In this document: positions 1 to 10,700 of the stretch, in pieces
Layout: every line of letters starts with the position of its first letter
How positions within the stretch are numbered: position 1 is the first letter of the stretch
Source of the DNA: Berberis thunbergii
Lineage: Eukaryota; Streptophyta; Magnoliopsida; Ranunculales; Berberidaceae
DNA length: 64,000 bases
Assembly (NCBI GenBank): GCA_003290165.1
Contig: QNQO01006985.1
Span: forward strand, 1 to 64,000
Reading direction: 5' to 3'
Program-made: the position numbers and the translations under genes
The notes under the pieces: generated by a model
Told to the model about the DNA's origin: nothing
The model's database searches: none
What the model saw: the letters and a program-made list of their open reading frames with translations, nothing else

Positions 1-3000
1 ATGACCATTACCATGTTTTTGTGGCTATGTCTAACCAAATTTTTTTTTTAACTTCTTACATTGTCCAAATTATGACCATAAACAATTAAAATGTGAATGC
101 ATCATGAGTAAAATGGGTATTCAATAAATATAATGTAAATTATATATTAATGACATTTAATTATCACAAACGTACAAGTCGTCCATAAATACAAATGCGT
201 TGACTTGTCTAATAAAACAGATCATCCTATGTCACCAAAAAACAAATATTATTTCTTCGAATCAACCAATCAGTATACATATACATGTCAATCACAAAAT
301 TTACAAAAAAAACGTGCATACGTGTATTAATCCAAAATATCAATGACTTTTTCCAACTTATTGATCTTCTTAGCATTGAACTTCCTCACCATTACATCAG
401 CAATATTGAGCTAGTTATCGAATGAACTACTTCATGAGATTGTTTTTGAAAATAAGCGAAAGAGTCAAGTAGGTACCGTCTAAGGCTGGTGGTTTGGGTG
501 TCATATGGAGCAATACAAAGTGAACACTCTGGGCAAGGCTTGTCATGAAACATACTCGTATGTCGTTCCACTATGACATTGACTCAACACATGAAAAAAT
601 GTAATGTTTTTGGTTCCCACAAAACAAACCAGCGCCGGTAACGATTTGTCGCGAGCTTTAACATATCTGCAATTTTGTTTGTCATACGTACATTGCTTTT
701 TGAAATTGTCAAAACATTTTGACCAACTTCACCCCACTTGTGGCCACCTTCCAACTCATTACTTTTTGTTTGTTTCTAGCTCTATTAATAGCTAATTACT
801 TACTGTTTCCAACCATTTCCTTATCGTACCTTGGAACTTGACTATGCATTAAGATCCACAATTATCATTGGCATGTACACTCTCACTGCCATTACATATA
901 TCTCGAATCTACATGAAATTTGCTTTATTAAAGTATTTTCTACTTCTTCGGCTTCTGCTTTGGTTAATAAATATTTGTTGACTTTCTTAGCTCCTCTTGA
1001 GTCTTGGAGTACTAATGACATAATGATTCCAATTTTCCCTGACTTCTTATACTTGGACAACTTTTCTTTAGGTCTCCCGTTACCGCCCTACAAGTTCAGA
1101 TGGTTTCGATACATTAGAGTTGAAACAGGCACTCAACTTTAAAAGCTTCCTCTTCAACACTAATTGTTGATCAATAGTAGATTCATTAAACATTGTTTAA
1201 TAACATCGACCATTGGCTCTATAATCATATCTGCAGCTTTAGAAATATGTGTTTCTTGTCTAAGGTAGCCAATGGAATTGGTCCATTGGGGGTTAGATAC
1301 TCTACCATTTCTTGAGCACAAGGCAACCCCATGAGTGGTTCAAATCACACATCCACATTTGACAGGGTCATTGTCCACTGATTTCACACCTTCAAATTTT
1401 CAATAACATCAAATCAATAGCCTTTTGAGCCACGGACCATGAAGTTTTAAAAATTCATGATCATTCTTCACCTTCGTCAACCTTTGTTGAAATGACTATT
1501 CAATTTCTATCAATTAGATTTGATCATATCATGCATTTTCGTCCATCCATTAAAACTGTTACTTAATATTTTTCAACATCTTCTTCAACTTCAAGTGTAC
1601 CACATTCAACATGACCGGTGGTCCGTTGGCCAAATTATGAAAGTATCAGTTCATGCACCACTGAAGTACTCATTTTGTGAATAACATACCGTCCTCAATA
1701 ACCCAAACATTTTGGGTGTGATGCCATTTTGTCTCGAACTCAAAATGGTCGACTTCCATTTTTTCCTATATACTTGATCCATACAATTTGAGAAAGAACA
1801 ATAACTCGTTCCATCCCTCATTATCCTCAAAGTGTTTTTTTGTAATTTTTCTCAACATTTGTATTTATATACTAGGTGCACGACAATCTCTTTGCTCTGG
1901 AAGGCTCGCTCGATTACTCTAATAAAACCCAACTCTCTATTAGTGACAAACATGGTTGGGAAGTTGTTTGATTAAAAAATCCCCAATAGTTTTTTCAAAG
2001 CCCCAAACATACAATCTTCCTTTTGAAAAGCATAATATAACATGAACACTTAAAGTCTTCGCGAGCGATGTAACATCATAATCTCAAAGAGAGGCATATG
2101 ATAGTGATTGGTTTTACCAAAATGCAATTCATAACCATCACTGATAAAAAACATTTGGCTAGTTTGAATTGACTAAGGACGGCCCTAGAAAATATTGGTC
2201 ACTCTATTATCCTCATCCATATTATGTCACTCATGTAATTATTTTTGTTCATTAAATGCATTGATGTTTTGCAAAATCTTTCTCCATGTGACGTTTGAAG
2301 TGTCTTTAGCCTTGCAATGATGTTGTAAATATTCTTCAAATAAGAGACATTGTTAGGAAACATGTTTTTCATACGGCCAAAGATGTACCGAGGGTGTGGC
2401 AATCCGACGTCGACATATTCTATAAAAATATTATATTTGTTTCATCTGTCCTGCCTGCAAAGAAATGACTAAATGAAGCAATTTTGCTCGAGGATGGTTG
2501 TAGGTTTTACATGTGACTTGCAACTATCATCACTTGTGGCACCCCTCTCAATTCAAACCGGGGGAGCCACACTTCTTTGTGATGTTTGATCAACCATTGC
2601 CACTATCAATGTCATTATTTCACTTTTGAGTTTTTTGGCTTCCATCCCCTCTCACATCCAAAACAAATCATTCTTTTACATTTGTTATAAGCGAGTTTCG
2701 ATTTGTGATAATAACAATTACGTTATTATCCCTACCAATGCCTTGACACCATGTGATCAAGGCCCGACCTCGATGGAAACACCTACAAAAATAGACACGC
2801 TAGAAATAGGAATATATTTTTACAAAAGCAATAAACTTGTAAAAATGGTTATGCATTATTAACCTTAACCTCTTCCATTAAGAACAAAGACAATATCATC
2901 GACTACCTCCTCTAGTGCTCTTTCCTCTCCATAGTTGTTGGCCTCACGATTAGACTCATCATTGTCTCAGCATTAGCCTCTCACCATTTCTATCGCCATA

Positions 3001-3468
3001 AGCCTTACCGTCAACATGATTATCACTCTTTACATAAGTAAATCAAACAAATAACAATTAAAATCATATATTAAGTAGTGTAATAAATAAAATGATAAAT
3101 GCAATGTTTACCTCTAGAAGGTGGGTCTATTCCAAATAGGTTTCAAGTATTCTCGGTTATCAAGATTGTCCGGTATGAATATTGAAATTTATTATGTCCA
3201 TGAGAAGAGCTTACTCACAAAATAATCATGAAGTTATAAGTAAATGTAAATAATCGACAAACTATAACAACAACAACCAACCAACCAACATTATCAAACT
3301 AACCCTAAAAAAAAAGGAAAAAAAATGAAATTATCAACTAAAATCGACAAACAACAACAAATAAACAATATTTAGAGAAGATAAATCCACCCACCACACC
3401 AAAATAATACAAATAACCATAACAATAACAATGTGGCTTTAAATATAAACAAAAAAGAAATTAAACAT
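1..3468 (-). mobile_element. MULE relic, copy A (transposase with OTU-like 3' part), left end outside window
   Basis: Decayed Mutator-like element read on the minus strand. The frame at 2402-2199 resembles the part of plant MULE/FAR1-type transposases just before the catalytic core (motif NVSYLKNIYN followed by a helix with HLMNKNNY). Reverse-complemented, the whole stretch aligns block by block with copy B at 22505-25560: around 3300-3100 with 22600-22760, around 3040-2880 with 22860-23000, around 2780-2490 with 23070-23360, and 340-1 with 25180-25530. Copy A keeps a transposase segment that copy B has lost between about 23420 and 23530. There are many stops and no intact frame. Its 5' part continues to the right of the TRIM insertion (4308 to about 4780). 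The left terminus lies beyond position 1. Confidence 0.7.
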
Positions 3469-3706
3469 TGTTGGAGCGTCGCGCACGTGCACTTGCGCGC
3501 ACCCCTTGGTCCACTATACATAGCAACGATATTGTCCTCAATTAAACACCACCTATCAGGTCGGGCCTTCCATTTGGGCCTAGGTGGTGTGGGGTTTTCT
3601 TTAAAAGGCCTCGTTACTATTATGGAGTAGACCATTCTCTTATAAACCTTAGTGACAACTCCGCATTACTTGATGTGGGACTATTCAAGCCAACTTCATC
3701 CCAACA
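3469..3706 (-). repeat. TRIM LTR (3' LTR in element orientation)
   Basis: 238-bp terminal repeat with TG...CA ends, near-identical to 4068-4307. GC-rich start with the palindromic CGCGCACGTGCAC segment. Confidence 0.9.
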
Positions 3707-4067
3707 ATCTCCACCTTGGTGCGAATCGTCACACATCCTACAATCCATCCACCGGTCTGCAACATCTCGAAGTACACCTTCTCCTCGAGTCTCAAGTGCA
3801 ACCGTGCAACCACGATCCCGTGGGTAGCACTCGGTGTGCGGGCTCGACTATTCTCGGCGTTGTTGGCTCCACCTAGTCGCAACCTCTGCACTAACTCCAC
3901 TTCGTCCAGACTTGTAGGATATTCTTGGACACCATATCAGCAAGGATCTGGATCATTCATCTGGAAGACCGCGCACCTGCGCCTAGGCCTATCCCCTGAA
4001 TAATGTGCCGCCTGCACCTTCACCTCGCCGACCAAGTCCCAGCCGAACCATCGGCTCTAATACCAAT

Positions 4068-4307
4068 TGTTGGAGCGACGCGCACGTGCACTTGCGCGCA
4101 CCCCTTGGTCCACTCTACATAGCAACGATATTGTCCCCAACTTAAACACCACCTATCGGGTCGGGCCTTCCATCTGGGCCTAGGTGGTGTGAGGGTTTCT
4201 CTTAAAAGGCCTCGTTACTATTAGGGAGTGGATCATTCCCTTATAAACCTTAGTGACAACTCCGCCTTACTTGATGTGGGACTATTCAAGCCAACTTCAT
4301 CCCAACA
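4068..4307 (-). repeat. TRIM LTR (5' LTR in element orientation)
   Basis: 240-bp terminal repeat. On the minus strand it is followed directly by the initiator-Met-tRNA-type primer-binding site at about 4053-4067. Confidence 0.9.
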
Positions 4308-4800
4308 AACATGATATTACAATAATTACAACAACAAAAACAAACCCATGCAAGTTCATCTCAAGTAGAGGGTGTTACCTCAAGTGGAGTGGGTTGTTTT
4401 TATCTCAAAATTGATCATCTTTGTTGTTTCCTCCTATAAATGGAGCATAATGCACACCCTCACGTCTATAATGCTTACCCTCACGTCCACCATTATCATC
4501 CTCAAGTCTACCATCACCGTCTTCATTAAGACACATTCATTTTCACGTAAAAACTTCAACAAAACTCCTTTCAAATGAAGTTGGGGAACTAGTAGAAAGA
4601 GATGAGGAGAGACGCTGACAATGAGGGTTCGTTCTGACAAGGTTAGGAGGGAGAGAGCTATGCTGCAAGGAACGGGTTTGTTCTCACCCTAGTCGATCAA
4701 AATTTTTATTTTTTTGGCCAAAAAGTTTGCAAACATATTTGGGAACCCCTTTCATTGGTGGTGTCCTTTAGTAAGTAAAAAAAAAAAAAAAAAAAAAAAA
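4308..4800 (-). mobile_element. MULE copy A, 5' leader and probable terminal repeat
   Basis: Continuation of copy A beyond the TRIM. The segment around 4755-4850 (ATTGGTGGTGTCCTTTAGTA, then GGTGTAGGTGTG) resembles 34094-34160 (ATTGGTGTCTTTTAGTAGGT, GGAGGTGTGC), which lies at the far end of the MULE/PMD block. I read both as the same terminal repeat. An uninterrupted run of about 23 A begins near 4778. The exact outer border and the usual 9-bp target duplication were not found. Confidence 0.45.
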
Positions 4801-5016
4801 GGTGTAGGTGTGAAAGAGGGAAATGGTGGTGTCGAAATCCAGCCGTTCCAGTTCCAACTCCCATAGAAGACACGAGGAGGTTTTAAGGGTTAGGTTGGTT
4901 CGAGTGGGAGGAGTTACTCCTTCATCAGAATTGGCTCTGAGTCTTGAGTGAGAAGAGAAGATCGAATCGAAGAGTGAAGAAGAAGAAAAGCGTAGACACT
5001 AAGAAGAATCAGAGTG

Positions 5017-5974
5017 ATGTGGAAGCGAATTGCAACCTGGACGCGGTCCTCGGCAGCAATGAGCAACCTCTCCACCCCCACCCCGTTCATGGTTCCGAAG
5101 AGGTCTTACAGTCTAATTCCTATGGTAATCGAGCACACTTCGAGAGGCGAGCGAGCCTACGATATCTTCTCTCGTCTTCTCAAAGAGCGGATCGTTCTCA
5201 TTAACGGACCAGTCCACGACTCCACTGCCTCTGTAGTCGTCGCGCAGCTTCTATTCCTCGAATCTGAGAACCCCTCCAAACCCATTAACATGTACATCAA
5301 TTCACCAGGTGGGGTCATCACTTCTGGCCTTGCTATATATGATACAATGCAGTACATTCGATGCCCAGTGAGCACTCTGTGTATTGGCCAGGCTGCTTCC
5401 ATGGGTTCTCTTCTTTTGACTGCTGGTGCAAAGGGCGAGAGACGGGCTTTACCCAATTCTAGGATTATGATCCATCAGCCTTCTGGTGGTGCTAGTGGTC
5501 AGGCTTCTGATATTGCAATTCATGCCAAGGAGATTCTACAGGTTTCATTCCACTTCAAACTTGTCCTCGGCCATTTGCATTCTTATATGAATCAATCAAC
5601 ATGCGCCTCCACACCCCCCCCCCCCCCCCCCCCCCCCCCAATTCTTGGTTATTTTCATCGTTTGTATGCTATTTCCATTTCTAGGTTAAAAAAAAAAGAG
5701 GCTTCTTACAAAATCTGTTTGAATAATTGCCTAATAGAAAGTTTGTTAGCATTTTTAGGTACGAGAGAGGCTGAATTTGTTGTATACCAAGCACACTGGG
5801 CAGAGCATTGAGACAATTGAGAATTCCATGGAGAGAGACAGGTTTATGTCGCCTCAAGAAGCCAAGGAGTTTGGGCTCATTGACGAGGTTATTGAACAAC
5901 GCCCGATCACTCTAGTCACTGATGCTGTTACTGGCAGCGAGGATAAAGGGAAAGATGAAAGCTCTCCCAAATAG
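5017..5974 (+). CDS. CLPP2: ATP-dependent Clp protease proteolytic subunit, mitochondrial type (ClpP2)
   Basis: Two exons, 5017-5541 and 5759-5974, joined in phase 0 by GT-AG, give 246 residues. The product is the serine peptidase subunit that forms the tetradecameric ClpP barrel fed by ClpX. The catalytic triad is visible: Ser128 in GQAASMGS, His153 in MIHQPSGG, and Asp202 in MERDRFMSP. The GPV and NSPGG segments (residues 64-66, 95-99) are also typical. The first 30 or so residues are rich in Ser, Thr and Arg, with WKR and KRSYS motifs, as expected of a mitochondrial presequence; this and the closeness to plant CLPP2 rather than plastid ClpP or ClpR argue for the mitochondrial matrix. The start is the first ATG in frame; a GTG three bases earlier is not used in plants. 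The 217-bp intron holds a pure C run of about 28. The upstream region abuts the MULE copy A terminus. Confidence 0.95.
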
Positions 5975-6950
5975 GATTTACATTCTCCTTGTTGATTGTT
6001 ATTTTTGCTTTCAGGTATGAGATTTTGTATTCTTCTCTAGATCAATTGGAATGCTTTCTGATTCAGCTGAACTAGATAGAGTCTATAAGAAGGGTGTGAT
6101 TATATAATATATACATTGCTAGGCAGTTTAATACTCATAGAAAATGATGGTTTGAGAAGTGAGCAAACCAGGAAAGGAACCCCATAATCTGTTATAGAAA
6201 AGATTGGGCCAAAGGATATACTATAGTAATGCAAATACAAGGAGCACCAGGAGTCACAGATGACTGAACCCACATGGATCTATTTGAATTGATTCTCCCT
6301 ACGCTTATCTCAACAAGATTGGTCATCTTAATCCCTGGATGCTTATAAATAGCATGTCCAAAGAGATGAAAATGATCTTTTTGGCCTCTTTGCTTAAAAG
6401 GGAAAACTTCTCTTTTAAACTATTGAGAGACGTCTGGGGCAGTATTCTTCCTCGAAGTGACTGTTTTTGGGCTGTGTTATCTACCGTGTCATCCAGGCAC
6501 ATCCCGTTCTCCCTCGACCAATTTCCCTCGTGGGTCGTTCCACAGGTCTTTTGCCCCTTGTAAAACTGTAGTGACATTTTGGCATTGAGATTACATTTTA
6601 ACCCTGCACTTTTCCCTTGAGCCTATGCATCGCCCCCCTCTGAAATACAACATCGATTTTACCATCGAAATTCCTTATTCTGGGCGTAAATTACAAGGAT
6701 CTTTCAACCATGTGTGGTCGCATAATGTGTACCAAGCCACATCTTCAATGTGGGCAAGCAAGTCATTTTTTGTCATGCACTTTTTAAGTTAAATGTGTTT
6801 TTTTAAGGTTCACTATTAAGGGGAAAAGGGGGATTACAAAACAACCTTAAAGAAACTAAAATTGCCTAATCAAAAGGTATGGTGATTATGCAGCTTTGAC
6901 GTGGATGACAATTCAGGACAACAATGTATAGTGATTTAGTTGTTGTGTTC
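5975..6950. other. 3' flank of CLPP2, no gene seen
   Basis: The first part is presumably the 3' UTR. The rest has only short frames without recognisable domains. A CAG/GT junction near 6015-6016 could be a 3' UTR splice site but nothing confirms it. Confidence 0.4.
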
Positions 6951-6959
6951 GTTGCAATA

Positions 6960-7265
6960 GGACCAAGGAAACCTCTTTCTTAAGTATGAAGTCACGTGGA
7001 GAATTTTGGATAGTGTTCATGGGCTCATGGCAGAGTTCTGCAGAAAGTGGCCCAAAGTAGTTTCAACCAATGGGGTGAGAGAATGGAGGGCATGGGGCTC
7101 AGGGAAATTGCAAAATATTTGTGGATAAGAATTCCTTATTTCATGATATTTTGAGTGTGGAAAGAGAGGAATGCTCGGTTCTTCGAAGATAAGGAAAGAC
7201 CCACTGAGCACCTGACTCCAAATTAGGTCTATATTATTATCATTGGCCTCAAAGAAAGTGTTTCA
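6960..7265 (+). pseudogene. LINE reverse-transcriptase ORF2, C-terminal scrap
   Basis: One plus-strand frame around 7095-7215 reads IAKYLW, then a stop, then VWKERNARFFEDKE. This is the Trp-Lys-Glu-Arg-Asn signature found at the very end of plant LINE (L1-type) ORF2 and related RNase H-like proteins. No RT core is recognisable upstream. Short and decayed. Confidence 0.45.
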
Positions 7266-7481
7266 CTTTACATACAATGAATCAGCTGTTACCTCCCTCA
7301 TTACCAATCCTTCGAGCTCAAGCACTTCTTTTGTGGAGACCTGGTTGTTCCCTTCCTTCCATAGAGTTCAACAAACAACTTGACTAATGATCTTTCACAC
7401 CAACTTTCTCAGCAAGGAAAAACGCTGATGAGATCTTATACTACAAAAAAGACCTTTCGCGGGAAATGACACTAGCCACAC

Positions 7482-7709
7482 CTAACATTGAAGATAATGC
7501 CACATCTCCTGTAACCAATAGCAATGAAAGAAAATATGAGAAACACCCTCGATCTCTACCTTGCAAAACATACAAGAAGTCCTTTCGATGTATGGACCTG
7601 TGTGGCAGGAAAATGGTTGTGTAACGAGGCCTAAACAAACTCGGGACCCTAAGCAGAATCTCCTTTTATATCCTCTTGATGGGAACTTTTCAATCCCTGC
7701 AAGACCCAT
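7482..7709 (-). pseudogene. LINE zinc-binding domain (zf-RVT-like) fragment
   Basis: The minus-strand frame contains CMFCKVEIEGVSHIFFHC, a Cys-x2-Cys...His-x4-His-x-Cys arrangement typical of the reverse-transcriptase zinc-binding domain near the C-terminus of plant non-LTR elements, followed by an aromatic EMWH. It points opposite to the neighbouring 7.1-kb scrap, so the two come from separate insertions or an inversion. Confidence 0.55.
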
Positions 7710-7729
7710 TTGTTGGTTAATTAATCTGA

Positions 7730-10700
7730 GCTAAAAACCACACACTCATATGGGAGTGGTTGAGTAGGGACATTTGTTGCACAAGAGTGGGTTGTTACAC
7801 TGAGTTTTAGATTTTCTCGCTATCTTTACTTGGTCTGCCCACACCCATATATTGGTTCTTATTGAAGTATAAGGCATTCCATTGTTTTATGTTTCCCTTT
7901 AAAATTGCATTGGTTTCTTGCCCACCCTACAACCAGCTAACTGCATTAGGGATCCTCTCCCTAATGTGGTTAGCTCTAGTTAGTGAAATATAACATATTG
8001 TGAAAACTGATTCCTATTAGAAAATTTAAGCTTTATATTTATTTATACATAAAATGATTAATTGACTCAACCCGTGTCCCCGAATCTTTCGTTCTTAGAT
8101 TCGCCAAGTCCGACACCTGACACCTGACATCCGTGGACAAGTCCGACAAGTGTGACATAGGTAATTGAGAAGTTGTAGACTTATTTGATAGCTTTGAAGA
8201 AGGACCACTGCATTGATAATGATGTTAATTCCCTGAGCTCTGATTCAGATGGAAAATCTATCCCATGGAAAGATATTATCAAGAATCCCACTGGGAATTT
8301 TGGGTTGTCCAAAAACGAGTTGGAGTGGAGCTATTGAGAGAGACAACGAACCTGAGAAGGGACTATGTGTTCATGTCGTTTATCTTTGGGTTGGTGCTTT
8401 CAAATCCTGGTTGAGAAGCACGTAAGATCTATTTTGTTAAAGAAGTCTTTGTTCTTCTAAAGGATTTACAATGAAAAAAAAAAGACTATCATCACAATGA
8501 TAACAGTAGGACATCCTTGAACTTTGAAGAAAAACACATTGAATATTATGTAGCTCGAGAGTCTATACATCATGGGTCTCCTTTTTCTGAACTGAAAAAA
8601 GGCAACCAAGGATACATGACTGAACCATTCTAGCCTTAGGTCTGAAAATTCTTGAGGGAATCTTTTTACCGAAAACACAATGATGTATGTTAATGGTTAA
8701 GAAAGTAGAAGTTTGAAGTGCCACATTTTCGTTTGATTACATTGATCTCCATAAGAAGACATCCTGTAGAATTATAAAGATGCCCATGCTTTCATAGTTG
8801 GTACATCATTGTGTGCTTTGCTTCCACTTTTAGAGAGAATGACAATTTACCAACATCTTTTTGTGGTAAAAACTGTCTAAATTAATGCTTCACATATTCT
8901 CCCTCATTTTTATAATGAAGTGCTTTGTCACAAGTAAAGTTGGAGTTGGTGAGGCTAGTTGTGGTCCTTTGTGGAGGTTAGTATCCGGAGGAAGTTCTAT
9001 GGTTGAAGACTTAAAAGAATCCCGGACTCTATTAAATAACAGTGGGCTGGGTCTCTGACCCTAATAATAGTCTTTGGGTCATTGACCAAATGAAAAAAGG
9101 GTTTTGTCTCTGTTACAGCACAATCCCTTTGAGCTGGCCATTGGATCCCAAACGTATAAGCCCAATTTTAAAGGTTTGATTGGATAGATAGATATGCTCG
9201 TCTCAGAACTGTAGCTACATTGGAGTTGCTTAAGATGGCCAACTAGTTGAATGAGTTCTTGGAGATCAGAGTCAACATTCAGAATTGGGCATGGCTTACT
9301 GGGGAAGAGCTGGGAGCCAATGTAACTGAAGGAGTTTCATGTCGATTCAGAGGAAAATTTAGAGCCAATGAAACTGAAGGAGTTTCATGTCGATTCAGAG
9401 GAAAATTTATTAGCAGTGGTGACCTTCCCATAGTAATCTAGGGTGATGGCGTGAAGTGATGCAATAACAAGCAGGAAGCTAGTTCTGTTTGTAGTAAGGG
9501 TGAAGAATTTTCACATGCCTTTAACGATGGGCATATCCTTCGCTCGTGCGCAAGGTAAGGTGATTGTGAAAGAAGAGCCCAGGATGAAAGCTGGTGGGAC
9601 GTTAAGTGGTTAACACATATAAGTGGAATGGGAAGTGGTCGTTGGCACTAAGCGTCAATTGAGGAAGAAGATATTAATGTTTACATTAACTTACCGGTTA
9701 TGGAATATTTAATTCAAGTGATTTCAATTTAAAAAAAAATTTACCGGGAACTTAGGCATGGCAATAATAATCATTTGGATCAAGTGATACTGATTTAATT
9801 AATTGTTGAAACACCTGATGCGTAAGTCTCAATTCGATAAATAAGCCTCGGACGCGAGCCTCAAATCGTACCCTCGAAACTTTTTTTTTTAAAAACCATG
9901 ATTCTAATAGGGGTTGTCTGATTGGTTGAAGATGGAGGATAGGGGTTTGGGCCATTGTCAAGAAATACTAAGTACTAACAAGCGATTGTTATTTGAGGAA
10001 TACTCGAGATGTTGTCCTGCACCTCTTAAGAAGCTTTCGAGCTAAATTAGGAACAGAAAATTGCAAAATAAATACTATGGTTGACATAGATGTAACTTGT
10101 GATGAAGAAAACAGTTTCAATGACAATTGGCATCCCGAATGCCTTGGATACCCTCCCTAGAGAAAGCCACCAATGTGTGAGAAGAATCTAGTTGATCTTC
10201 TCTTCTTAGATTGGTTCTAAAGCCTTGATGCCATCCCCAAAACAAAGAGCAAACATTTACTTCTTAATCCATAAGCTTGTTTTGTTCAGTAAGGATTCAA
10301 GCTATTGATCTTATTTTCTCCAATGGAGTCTCTATGTTGGTTCCTGACACATGACAATTGTCGTAGACTCTTTAAACATGTGTTGGATGCATCTCCTAAG
10401 TGTCATGGGGCTGTCATGCCTTGGTCACGGGGTTATATTTTATACACATTTCAATTTATAATTTTTCTTGATGTTTAACTTTTTAACGAAGTGTGTCGGT
10501 GATGTATCCCCCCCCCCCCCTTTCCCACTCTTATGTTGAAGAACAACCAAGGACTGACATTTTTATTTTATTTCATATATGGAATATTTTATAGCTAATC
10601 ACATAATAAATACTACTTTATCCTAATGTTTCTGTATATACTGTCCATATTTACCTCATGTCCCTGCCCCGTCCCTCCTGGTTTATTTGTTTCTTGGGGT

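Larger units (their letters stand above)
3469..4307 (-). mobile_element. TRIM (terminal-repeat retrotransposon in miniature), complete, 839 bp
   Basis: Two direct repeats (3469-3706 and 4068-4307) start TGTTGGAG and end CCCAACA on the plus strand, and they enclose only 361 bp without coding capacity. Read on the minus strand, the 5' LTR is followed immediately by ATTGGTATTAGAGCC, a primer-binding site for initiator methionine tRNA, and the 3' LTR is preceded by a purine tract (AAGGTGGAGAT). A perfect 5-bp target duplication, AACAT, flanks it (3464-3468 and 4308-4312). The LTRs differ at roughly 13 sites plus two small indels, so it is not recent. It sits inside MULE copy A. No gag or pol is encoded, so movement would need an autonomous helper. 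Confidence 0.93.

Noticed and set aside
4944..5204. alternative basic frame at the start of CLPP2
   Set aside because: Starts at a non-ATG codon and is a shadow of exon 1.
9870..9905. possible SINE end with T run
   Set aside because: Only a T run and a weak box; no duplication found.
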